The notes under the pieces are model-generated. The model made no database searches. It was not told the origin of the DNA and was given only the letters and a program-made list of their open reading frames with translations. A stretch of DNA of 64,000 bases from Diphasiastrum complanatum (Eukaryota; Streptophyta; Lycopodiopsida; Lycopodiales; Lycopodiaceae). Position numbers and translations under genes: made by a program. The stretch is from positions 1,808,421 to 1,872,420 of the forward strand of contig CM055111.1 of NCBI GenBank assembly GCA_029204225.1, in the 5' to 3' direction. Below, piece after piece: positions 34,901 through 44,249 of the stretch; positions within the stretch are counted from its first letter, which is position 1, and every line of letters begins with the position of its first letter.

Positions 34901-35871
34901 GTAAAGTATTCCTTATGTCTTGTCATGTGAGATGAGGCTCCACTATCAATCCACCAAGGATCATTATCATCTATGTTGGCTAACAAACTTGAAGTCATAA
35001 CAAGTGATTCACATGTGTTATGTTCTTCCTCATCTATTGTAAGATTTCCTTGCCTCTCTCCTTGCTCTCTTTTCTTCTTATAACATTCATTTGCAAAATG
35101 ACCTTTTATCCCACAATAAAAGCACTTGAACTTTGACTTATTGTTCTTAGTAGAAGAGGAAGAGGAAGAGTGATCATCATGATCAAAGTTACCACCTTTG
35201 GACCATTTCCCTTTGCCTTTACCTTTGCCCTTGAATTTGCCTTTTGGGAAGAAAGCCTCTTCACCTCCACCTTGCAAGGATGCACCATCAAGCTTTGATT
35301 GCAACCTATGTTCTTCAGCCAATAAGATTTCTTGCAAGTCAACCACACTTGGCAAGACTCTTTGAATGGCAAAACTTTGCACAAGGTTAGCATGTTCATT
35401 TAGCAAACCATTCAACATAACTTGGACTATTTCACCATCTTTTATGTTCTCATCAATGCATGCTAAATCATCACTTAGGGACTTAACTCTCAAGATAAAT
35501 GCATGAGCACTTTCACCCTCTCTTTGCCTACTAGAAAATATTTGTCTCCTTAGGGTCAATTCCCTAGATGTGGACTTTGATTCAAAGAGCTTCTTTAAGG
35601 CATTCCATGCCTCACTTGCACTTTGACACTTTCCAACTTCCTTGAGAAGTTCATTTGTAACATTCATTTTAATGATATGAAGAGCCCTTTTGGCCTTCTT
35701 ATCAAACCTTTGTTGCTCTTGAAGTGTGAGAGGTCTCTCTTCAATTTCTGCAACTATGTCCATGAGTTCATTCAACTGAAGTAAGGACTCCATCCTCACT
35801 TTCCAAGTAGAGTAGTTTGATGAACTCAACCTTTCACTAGACTCTAGCATGATCCCACCATTGGAAGCCAT
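31918..35871 (-). CDS. Copia Gag-Pol polyprotein, intact
   Basis: A 1317-residue polyprotein carrying everything needed for copia retrotransposition. Gag (UBN2-like) spans about 1-210; the CCHC knuckle is C250, C253, H258, C263; the aspartic protease has WWIDSGASSHM at about 306-316. Integrase has the zinc region H442, H447, C476, C479 and the catalytic triad D506, D568, E604 with 35 residues between D568 and E604, then GVFVGYSEVSKAYK at about 692. RT has the active site YVDD at 990-993. RNase H has GFSDSDFAGD at about 1151-1160 and TEAEYKA at about 1194. No stops or frameshifts. It ends ...SNVEEGV, with the stop codon supplied by the LTR. The start at MASNGG is the first Met after the leader and matches sister Gags. 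Confidence 0.97.
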   Translation of the reverse strand: MASNGGIMLESSERLSSSNYSTWKVRMESLLQLNELMDIVAEIEERPLTLQEQQRFDKKAKRALHIIKMNVTNELLKEVGKCQSASEAWNALKKLFESKSTSRELTLRRQIFSSRQREGESAHAFILRVKSLSDDLACIDENIKDGEIVQVMLNGLLNEHANLVQSFAIQRVLPSVVDLQEILLAEEHRLQSKLDGASLQGGGEEAFFPKGKFKGKGKGKGKWSKGGNFDHDDHSSSSSSTKNNKSKFKCFYCGIKGHFANECYKKKREQGERQGNLTIDEEEHNTCESLVMTSSLLANIDDNDPWWIDSGASSHMTRHKEYFTSLLSYEGEGNIIYTANDGQCDIKGIGTIPISLSTNKKANLENVLYIPSITKNLLSVSQMIDKGLDVEFIGDACLISKCGSLIAQGRRHGKLFKLDACVISNHEGCMAREQLTNQEVWHKRLGHPNFKSLEVMAKKELVLGLPKSLVANNSVCEHCALSKSHRLAYSRSTSRSKEAFQLVHSDIHSSSTTSNGGEKMYATFIDDFSRYTWIYLLKSKDEVFAAFVKFKNEMENQFNTKIKCLRSDNGGEYTSNRFKDFCIAHGIKREMSSPRTPQQNGVAERKNRTLCECAKAMRLHANLAKSFWGEALACANYLCNRWTSASLDGKTPHEVLYGRRPSVKHCRIFGCTCFVNITLDDRTKEDPSSKKGVFVGYSEVSKAYKVYIPSTKKVVISRDVIFHEENVSNVVDVDVDVPTNHHDVQDVLDEDGDATPKQTSRKTQRQRAKPSRLTYDEKGKQVVDNSNFAFLTSFDEPTCVGEAIQKKEWIQAMDHEHQALIKSNTWRLVKLPKDKKAIGCKWIFKIKTNQDGSINKYKARLVAKGYAQEYGIDYDETFAPVAKMVTIRILISLATLYDWDMWQMDVTNAFLNGDLEEDIYMEQPEGYVSHDEPNHVCYLQKSLYGLKQAPRSWYAKLNSFLLSQNFVMSEYDHSLYFRLNENDITLLLIYVDDIILSGGNNLDIDEIKMALKREFEIQDLGKLHYILGIEIIRTSKSTFICQEKYVNSILKRFHMEDCKVVSTPMESNVKLTTRSNERSFKDITLYRKLIGSLIWLTITRPDLSFVVGKLSQFMQDPSEAHWKLGKRVLRYISGSRDFGILYGGTTPNLCGFSDSDFAGDQMDRKSTSAFAIYLGDGVVSWLSKKQPTISLSSTEAEYKALTTCTKEILWIKRMLLDLHLLEPEKTPIIFCDNLSAQSLASNPVFHARSKHIEIAHHFVRDQVIAKEVELQHVSSKECVADIFTKPLGKDLYLMHRSNLGMCSKTMLKLASNVEEGV

Positions 35872-37023
35872 GATTCTAATGTTTCTTCAACTTTTAGGTT
35901 CTGTCCTAAAGCACTTAGCACTCACTTTTCTCTCAACAAATGATAGATAAAGAGATCTATGAAGATTTAGGACCCTAAAACACTTCTATCTTGAACCTAG
36001 ATGGTTTCCAAGCATAGAAAGGAAGATTGAAACACATGCAACACTTTGCACACACTAAGAATGGATTACAGAATCAAACCAACCTGAACACACTCTTGCT
36101 TAAGCTCTCAAACTTTCCAGCAAGTGACCAAATCAAGTTATGGTGTGAAGAGTTACTTGCATTCTTAGAAAATACCCAAAACTAGGATGCCAAGATTACC
36201 TAGTAATGAACAAACTTGATCAACATATGATCAACACACTAAGATATTGATTCAACCTGTAAAACCACATGTAAACCACACTTCTAAAAGTTTATAAACT
36301 CCAGCAAGTGATAAATACAAGATTTAGAGGTGAATGAATGAGCACACTTAGTGAATCACAAGACTAGCTTCACTATCTTGTCAAATCTTGGTGTTTAGAT
36401 GTAGATCTAAGATCACTTCACATGAGAATGTTCCTCAACCTGTTAAGAACCTGAAAACACACTTGCATAATGGTTAACACCTTCCAGCAAATGCTCCAAT
36501 CAAATTACATAAGGAGAGTTACTTACATGCTCAACAAAGTACACCAAAATTTATGCCAAAATTGATGACAATCTTTACAATATGCTCTTCACAATGGAGC
36601 TTACAATATGTTCACCCAAAAAAGGGGATCTTTCATCCAAATGGGAGCTTTGCTCAGCCTTTAGGAGAATTACAACTCACTCAAAAGAGCATTTGTCATC
36701 CACTTAAGGAGAAGTTTCATCCACTTAAGGAGAGTGTTCATCCAAGAATGGAGATTGTCAACAATAGGATTGAAAAGAACATTGTTAGTATTGAATATGC
36801 ACAAGCCTCACAATCACAAATGATTAGGTGTTATGATCTGATCCAAAATAGTTTCTTTTCAGCCTCTGATCTTCAATAGACCTGAAATATGCTTTTGATC
36901 CACAAGTTCAACTCACAAAACAAAGGTTAGTAAGATTTGATCAACAAAGCAATGCAAAATCATGCTAGAACTTGATCAAACATCCAAATATCACCAAAAA
37001 TGGAATACTTACTGTAAATAGAA
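35872..37023 (-). other. Leader of intact copia
   Basis: About 1.15 kb between the primer-binding site and the Gag start. No ORF of note on the element strand. It contains repeated short words (ATCCACTTAAGGAGA and relatives on the plus strand at 36700-36735). It presumably holds the packaging signal and untranslated leader. Confidence 0.6.
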
Positions 37024-37043
37024 GCCAACCAGCTCTGATACCA
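37024..37043 (-). promoter_or_regulatory. tRNA primer-binding site of intact copia
   Basis: Minus strand TGGTATCAGAGCTGGTTGGC, immediately inside the 5' LTR at 37044. It matches the initiator methionine tRNA primer site; the longer GAGCTGGTTGG match is specific to this family. Confidence 0.92.
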
Positions 37044-37698
37044 TGTGAAAAATATAGATCCTAAGTGGATCTAAACTCCAAGATCATTGGCTTGAATGCT
37101 TGCACTCCAAACTACATAAGCTAGGAATTGGCAACACATTCTATGCTACCTAGAATGCAAAGAACTTGATCAAAAAGCATTTATCACAAATGGAAACTTC
37201 CATAAACATCAAGTGCGGCCCAAAATAGCATTATACAGTCCATAATACATCAGCCTATCACTTTTGGAAAGCACCTAAGATCATACACAATAGCTTGAAG
37301 ACAATACACACAACAATGCTCTCAATGGAGGAAGAAACAATGACAATGATCTATTGATCTCAATGAAGCATACAAAAGGTTTCTCCAACCTGTTCTCCAC
37401 GACTTCCCTACTATTTATGGATGAGGAAGATGACTCTCTCTCCTCTCTCTAGAAGGTACTTGACCCTAGATATTCCCTATATAGGAAAAATAGCTAAAAA
37501 TGGCTTATATGACCAAAATACATCAAAATGGTCTCATTTTGAAGGGTATGAAGTTTGACACTTCATCATACTGAAAAAATACAGTAAATAAAAACATTGT
37601 GGCCTGGTTCACACGTGCAAAACTCCAGAACCAAAACTATTTACAATTTTAGCCAATTTAGGCCTCAAACTAGCTAGGAAATGTTGACAATTTTCACA
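37044..37698 (-). repeat. 5' LTR of intact copia
   Basis: 655 bp, differing from 31268-31922 at only two positions. It should contain the promoter for the minus-strand element. Confidence 0.96.
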
Positions 37699-39020
37699 GT
37701 GCCCTCATTGTCGAGGTGCATACACTGGCACTGAGTGCCCATCATACCAACCGGTCCCAGATACTTCCTTGATCAAATGTGACATCTGCGACTTTATGGG
37801 CCATACCTCAGTCTATTGCTATTATAACCCGAGGAACCAGCCTCACAACCAGTCAGGTGGCCATTATCAACCTCCTTGACAACAGTTTGTTTCAAAAACC
37901 AAAATCAGCACTATCCACCACGAAACAACCAAATCCATATACAAGAATTGACCAGACAATCTAGACATGAACCTCAACCATAGTTGGCACTCTTAGGTCC
38001 ACCTCCAAGGGGATAACTTGATGTAGGAGCACAAAAACATAGACACCCTTAAGAATCTGCACAAACACATCTTGTGGATAACTCCTATGATCACACATAC
38101 AATCATGATACAACACTCCCATCTGCTAGTTCTCAACTATATCAAAGCGACAACTCATGCTCGTGCAAACGAGATGAGTATTCCATGAACCCAGAAAATC
38201 CAACACAGCTAGCCATCCAAGATGGTTATGCTATTGCCACGGGACCAATGAGCAACTACTGTTTTATTTGTGGCGAAATTGGCCACTTCATGGTTAATTG
38301 TAAAGTTAAGAACCAATACCATGCGGAGTGTCCAGACTGTGTTTGCAAACATAGTTTCAAAGACTGTCCCAAACAACCTAACAGGATCCTTCCAGCACGT
38401 CATATATCATCAGAACCTGTTAGAGTTCTTACTAGAGCCCAGTGCCAACACCAAGAACAATAGCAACACATTGACAAATCAGCTGATCATCAGAGAAGAC
38501 CATTGATAGCTTCCACTTTACCCAAAGATTACCCAGACCCACGTGTGGAACAAAGGCAGTACAATAAATTTAGAGATGAGTTTTTGCAAGAGGAAAAAAA
38601 TATGGATGGTCTGTTATCTACTCCAATCCTCGAAAAAGAGCAATCCCTACAGGGACTCCAGGTATTCTCTGAACTCCTGCAAGCTCAAATCACCATGCCA
38701 TTCTATAGTGCCATAAAATCTTTCATAGGGCTTCAACGCTACATCCATCGTAGTTTTCAACTGCCTATCATTCAAGACGAACAAAAAAAACCATAGGAGA
38801 TTCTTGAAATTTATCACATTCCTATGAATTTGATGAATATAGGTGTTGCTAAGGGGACTAGCATTACCTTGCCTATGACTTATAAAGATTATCCAACAAT
38901 ATCCCCTATCCTTGATAGTGGATTAGGCGTAAACATAATGGCTTTGTTGCTAGCAAAGTCATGGGGGTTCCATACCTTAGATCAGCCATGTTACAAACTT
39001 TGTATGGCGGATCAATGAGT
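37699..39020 (+). pseudogene. Gypsy Gag zinc fingers and protease
   Basis: Gag continues after the copia insertion with an unusual series of cysteine clusters: CPHCRGAYTGTEC (37702), CDICDFMGHTSVYC (about 37775), CFICGEIGHFMVNC (about 38262) and CPDCVCKHSFKDC (about 38330). The middle two are standard CX2CX4HX4C knuckles and the outer two are variants. The protease follows at about 38910 with SPILDSGLGVNIMAL (active site DSG). Frames are interrupted by stops. Confidence 0.8.
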
Positions 39021-40197
39021 CACAGACCCTGCAGGTCATTTATCAAATATACCAGTACATATTGCAGGTGTCAAATTTACCACTAATTGCATCATTCTTG
39101 ATTTACCAGATGATGCAAATACATATAAACTCCTTCTTGGTACACCCTTCTATTTCGGGTCCAATCCCTTATCTCCACATGGCCCTTGTCAGGTGGATGA
39201 CGGTGCATTCAAGATTGGAAGCGTAGCAAAATCACCTTTGGCAATAACGACAAAAGAGTCACTGTCGACTCAACTGGCCATGTAAAGCCCGCTAAAGTTT
39301 ATGATAATTGGTCATCAACAACTTATGACGAATCAGATAGTGTCCCGATCCAACTGAATGGCCACTATATAAGATCAACAGACATAATAAATTGGGGTCA
39401 AGCACTGGCCACTGTGGACCTTGCTGATTCCAACACATGTCATATCAAAACTGCTACAGAGGATGTGTATATTCTACTATCTTCTACAAACATTCATACA
39501 CCCATCTTTCCGCTTATGATGATGACCCTATTCCTATCAGTTGGTGCCCAAGAGAACCTAGTGTCTCTATCGCCCATTTTTTGAAAGAAGGTGTTCTTTT
39601 CATGAATGATGTTGAAATGACAGATGAACATGTACTCCTTTATGTAAATGCCCCACGTTATCCGCCGAAATCGATTCCACAAGAGATCAAGTCACCAGGG
39701 CCTTTGTCTCATATGCAAATGATCTCCAAAGTACCCAACACACAAACCTATCAGTCCAAGCCCAAAGTATATACATGGGACGTGTATCCGGATGAAGTCT
39801 GGGATACAATAGATGATGACATGATAAGAGAGGCAACATCATCACCCCCTCAATAACCTTGAAAACCTCAGTTACAAAAAACTAAAATTATTGATACTAA
39901 ATTAATCGAGCATAAAAAACACATGCGTGAGAAGCTTAAGCAACCGATTAGGCCCTTGTCTAAACAGACAGAAATCAAATAGTCAGACCAAGCTTCCATG
40001 TCTGGTAGTGCCTCAACGCAGATGATTCCAAAAGTTTTCGAACACCTTTCGATCTCCCACAAAAGTTTAAAGACTTCACACTGGATGACGTTGTTATCCA
40101 GTTACCATAGCCACACCGGGAACCCACACAAAGTTCCCACTCCTTTGAAGGACCCGCTAAAACAATCCCGGTAGACCTAAAAGATCCTGATGAGGAT
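39021..40197 (+). pseudogene. Gypsy protease-RT spacer
   Basis: The end of the protease region is followed by a long poorly conserved spacer. The 139-codon frame 39437-39856 belongs to it (YDDDPIPISWCPREPSVSIA) but has no recognised domain. Stops are frequent. Such spacers are common between protease and RT in plant gypsy elements. Confidence 0.55.
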
Positions 40198-41700
40198 ATG
40201 GATCACATTGTTCAAGTCGGAGCCCATCTAACACAAGGTCAACTTATTAATCTAGAAACCTTACTCCATAAATACAGATATGTATTTGTGTGGAATTATA
40301 CTGAGATGAAAGGGGTCCCGTTTGAAATAGCGGTCCATATGATTCCTTTAGAGGAGAACGCTAAGCCTATTCGGGCTAAGCCGTATTGAAGTAACCCTGT
40401 TTATCGTGAGCAGATCGATGAGGATATTAAGAAATTGCTGAATGCTAGATTCATCTATGAAGTCCAACATACTGATTGGGTATCACCCATTGTGATTGTA
40501 CCCAAGAAAAACGGCAAGCTTTGTATCTATATTGATCTAAAGAATCTTAATGCGGTTACGAAAAAAGACCATTTTCCCTTACCCTTTACACAAATCCTTG
40601 AAAAAATGGCAAGAGCTGAAGCTTTCAGCTTCCTAGACGGTTTAAGTGGCTATTTCCTAATCCAAATAGCCCTTGAAGATAGACACAAGACAACCTTTGC
40701 AACAGAGAATGGGGTCTACGCTTACAACGTAATGCCTTTTGGCTTATGTAACGCCCCTTCAATGTTTCAGAGGGTCATGCAAATGGCATTTCAAGACTTG
40801 TTACACCGGATTGTCGAGATTTATCTCGATGATTTGGTTGTACATTCTTCAGCCAACAAGCACCTCGAAGCATAAGAAAAAATCTTCATTCGTTGTCGTA
40901 GGTTTGGAATTTCACTCAACCTTGATAAGTGTCAAATCTGGGTCACCCATGGGGTAGTACTCGAACATATCATTTCGAAGGATGGTATTTCTACCGATCC
41001 TTCAAAGATCAAGGTAATAGTTGAAATTCCCTTACCTGCAACATTAAAAGAAGTTTACGTCTTCCTCGGTCACACTAATTATTATCGCATCTTTATAATC
41101 GATTATGCCGAAAAGGCACGACTCATTTATTTAGTTGTCGTAGACCCTAGATGGACCGAGGAGTGTATCAAAGCCTTTGAGGAGTTAAAAACAACCCTTA
41201 CCATGGCACCCATACTCCATTCGCCAAACTACACCAAAGACTTCCATGTGCATACCGACGCCAATAAGTATGCCATAGGAGGACTCCTAGCACAACCAGA
41301 CGAGTATGGCAAGGATTTCCGAATACGTTTCTTGAGTAGGCAATTGGTGTTTGCTGAAGTATACTATACCACAACCGAGAGAGAAGCATTGGCAATGGTC
41401 TACGATGTACAACAACTTTGCCATTATTTACTAGGCCAACCCTTTGTATTTTACACAGACCATCAGGCCCTGTTATATATTGTTAATAAATCTTGTAAAA
41501 CAGGATGTATAGCTCAATGGTTATTAATACTCGAGGAATTTAATTTCTACGTAGTCGTTCAGAAAGGAACCCAACATTTCATGGCAGATCACGTTTGCCA
41601 ACTTCCTAATGCTGAAAAGGCAACTGCACCAGTCAACAACGATCTTCTTGATGCATGTCTTTTTGAGCTTGATGCTACACCTTTATGGGCTGAGTAGATC
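40198..41700 (+). pseudogene. Gypsy reverse transcriptase and RNase H
   Basis: RT starts VFVWNYTEMKGVPFEIAVHM, then TDWVSPIVIVPKKNGKLCIY, FSFLDGLSGYFLIQIALED, TTFATENGVYAYNVMPFGLC, APSMFQRVMQMAF and the active site IYLDDLVVHS (YLDD). After a stop at 40875 the thumb and connection region is in broken frames. RNase H (41203-41697) reads HVHTDANKYAIGGLLAQPDE, TERE, YTDHQALLYIVN and ends GTQHFMADHVCQLPNA. Many stops make it inactive. Integrase should follow but appears inverted at 41718-41906. Confidence 0.88.
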
Positions 41701-41717
41701 ACTCAGATTTAAACTCT

Positions 41718-41906
41718 TTATGCCTGGCCATTACATCTAGGATAGTACGGAGTACTTTTACGGTGAACAACAAGATAATGGCGGAGGAGATTATTGATCA
41801 CTTCATTTAGGAAGTGAGTGTCTCGATCACTAACAAGCTCTATTGGACAGCCAAAGCATGTAATAATAGAACTACTTCCCACTCGACCCTGATCTGAAGC
41901 TGTCAA
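41718..41906 (-). pseudogene. Gypsy integrase core, inverted fragment
   Basis: The minus-strand frame reads IITCFGCPIELVSDRDTHFL then NEVINNLLRHYLVVHRKSTP and YYPRCNGQA, the middle of a gypsy integrase core (second catalytic D in SDRDTHF, glutamate-side motif NGQA truncated before the E). It is in the opposite orientation to the RT and RNase H that end 20 bp away, so an inversion or a separate fragment joined here. Confidence 0.82.
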
Positions 41907-41939
41907 AGGAGTAGTGTCCTTAATCTTGTAGCAATATTC

Positions 41940-42540
41940 ATTTCACTCCATCATCGGGTCACTCATGTATGTTTTGCTCTGCACTTGACCTAACTTTGTA
42001 TACTCCATCAGCTCTCTTAGTCAATTCCTATCAAATCCAGGGCCAACTCATCTTGAAGGATATATAGATGCAGATTGGGCAAGAGATATTGACACCAGAA
42101 GATCAACTTTTGAATCTGTATTCATATTGAATCAAGGCCCAATCTCATGGAACAGCCAAAAGCATACCTTAGTAGCATTATCTTCAACCGAATCATTATA
42201 CATAGTTGCCACAAATGCTACCAAGGAGGCAATTTGGCTAAGAAACCTGCTTGCAGATATCAACCTTGCTCAAGAACATCCAATAATTTATTGTGATAAT
42301 CAAAGCACAATAGCACTCTCTCTAAATCCGAGATTTCACTCTTGGAAAAACACATTCAAATCAAGTATCACTACCTCAGAGAAAAAGTGCAAAGCAAGAA
42401 AGTATCATTATTTTACTGTAGGACAAAATTAATGGCAGCAAATTACTTCACAACAGCTCTGTCAAAGGAGCACCATCTCAGATTTAACGACATGTTAAAT
42501 ATGAAGATCAAAATTTTTTTGGATCCACATTAAGGGAGAG
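41940..42540 (+). pseudogene. Copia RNase H fragment and purine tract
   Basis: It begins about GSLMYVLLCT, then SQFLSNPGPTHLE is joined directly to GYIDADWARDIDTRRSTFES (an internal deletion of the intervening 30 or so residues), then WNSQKHTLVALSSTESLYIV, IYCDNQSTIALSLNPRFHSW. A frameshift follows, then EKHIQIKYHYLREKVQ. The purine tract TTAAGGGAGAG ends at 42540, directly before an LTR start. This is the 3' end of a plus-strand copia whose 5' part is absent. Confidence 0.85.
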
Positions 42541-43303
42541 TGTTGGATTTCGATGCTCAAATTCACTAAGTAATGAGCATCCTGAAAAACCTCAGCCATA
42601 GTCCAACTTTGCATTTTTGGACCTTTGCAATATTCACAATTCTTGCAGTTCTCGCACCTTCGGGATTTTTGCACTTCGGGGTTTGTCAAAATTCAACTCC
42701 ATCGACTTTGAAGTCATCAATGCCCGAAGTGCCCAACACATCGAAGTGCCCCAAGTGCCCGACACATCAAAGTGCCCGACTTCATCATCAACCGACTTAT
42801 CGACTTCCTCATCAGGAGAATAATCGATCCATGAACTGTCAGGTGACTTCAAGTACATCTCTGACAGTCCACCTGACTTTTACATACACTTATAGTTAAG
42901 AGATTATGGCCATCTACTGCAATATAACGGCTTCAATAAATTAAGCAGTTATATTCTATGTTCCCGATGCATTGATGAGCACTGACTTGCAATCATCAAT
43001 GTATAGCGTCAACATATCTAACATGCTTAGTAGGCTGTATTCTAGTTAAAAATTAACTAAGTTGCTATCAGTTGATTAAGTTTTTGTAAATAGCGATCAT
43101 CAAACAAGAGTATTTTTGCGCCATCAGTTTCACGCTACTCCACGCCCTTGTACTCATTTTCTCCTTCAATTAGAGTGCAAGTTTTTGGTCACCACTATTG
43201 TATTGTTCTATTGTGCATTGTTACTGTTGAATCATCTTGATTATTGCTAGTAATTGTTGCACTTTCGATCCATCTAGCATCTGCTCCACTTTCGTTCGTT
43301 ACA
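42541..43303 (+). repeat. 3' LTR of truncated plus-strand copia
   Basis: It starts TGTTGGATTTCGATGC right after the purine tract and probably ends at GTTACA (43303), 763 bp. An internal block at 42720-42800 repeats GTGCCCGACACATC / GTGCCCGACTTCATC-like words. No partner LTR or target duplication was identified, so the right boundary is inferred. Confidence 0.65.
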
Positions 43304-44249
43304 GGAGTTCCCGAGTACAAAAGGGCCCTATAAGAAATGCCACATAGGATGGACGAATTTGTCAAAATAAAAAATTATAATAAGAAGTGTCTGCCCACAG
43401 TTGTTCAAATACAAAACCGCTCTGGTTACAGTCATGGTTAACTAAGGTTTCTCTTGGAAAAAATCATGCCTCGGGAGAAATAAACTCTTGGGAGAAGAGA
43501 GAGTGGGGGCAAGAATTGAAAAAAAGAGCACCAACTACATTACACTATAGATTGAACGAACTAGAGGAAAATAGATGGATGTCGTTACAACATTTGCATC
43601 AATTAGCAGTCACCATCTTTGAATGCTACATAAAATGCCTACATCTCTCGAGAGAAAAGAGAGATGACAAGATTTGAAAAAAGAAGAGCGGCAACCAAAA
43701 TACACGGGTTGAGAAAACTCAAAACTCAAAAATACAAAAATGAGCGGCATGACAACATTTGAATCAAAGATCAATCTCATTCTTCAAGTGCTATGTGAAA
43801 TGATAAACTGGTATGTGAAATGTATAAAGGCGCTGAGTATGTTTCATTTATTTATTTTTTTGTTGAACTGATATTGGATCGTAATCTACTTTTTCTTCTT
43901 AAAATGAAAAAAAAATCATCTCCATATAGATCTTCCTGAAGAATATGCTCCTTTGATTAAAAGAGGTGTCAAACTATCTTGCTTATCAGTTGAAGATTGT
44001 TTGCACTATAGGGCTAACGGGAAAGCAAATCTGGACCTCTGGGTAGACGAGACATTATATCCTAAAAATTCATATTCCATGCAGCATCCCAAATTTTCTT
44101 TTGCTATTCAACTGATATATTTTGTCTATCATGGAAAGAATGGTTTGCTAGGTTATTGTAAAAGATTAGAAGAATATGGTAACACATTTTCAATGCCATT
44201 GATGATGATTGGAGAGAGGCTTCTGATTTGCAGCACTGTCTCGTTTGCC
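43304..44249. other. No recognised gene
   Basis: This region contains a plus-strand open stretch at 43925-44342 (LPEEYAPLIKRGVKLSCLSV, then YRANGKANLDLWVDETLYPK) preceded by an acceptor-like CCATATAG. It reads like protein but matches no family I know. Its 3' end overlaps the opposite-strand ORF ending at 44250, so at most one of the two is coding there. The rest is AT-rich. Confidence 0.3.

Larger units (their letters stand above)
31268..37698 (-). mobile_element. Intact young Ty1/copia retrotransposon
   Basis: A full-length autonomous-looking copia of 6431 bp in minus orientation. The target duplication GTGCC is perfect (31263-31267 and 37699-37703), the LTRs are 655 bp each, the primer-binding site and purine tract are in place, and one uninterrupted 1317-codon gag-pol frame fills the interior. 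I found only two differences between the LTRs: C/T at 31279 versus 37055 and A/G at 31592 versus 37368, both transitions. This is about 0.3 percent divergence, so insertion was recent. It sits inside a much older gypsy Gag. Confidence 0.97.

Noticed and set aside
24841-41960. NLIGSLM at 24848 and GSLMY at 41955 as two halves of one copia split by everything between
   Set aside because: The codons differ (GGTAGTCTGATG versus GGGTCACTCATG), there is no shared 5-bp duplication, and the downstream half is already in a different context.
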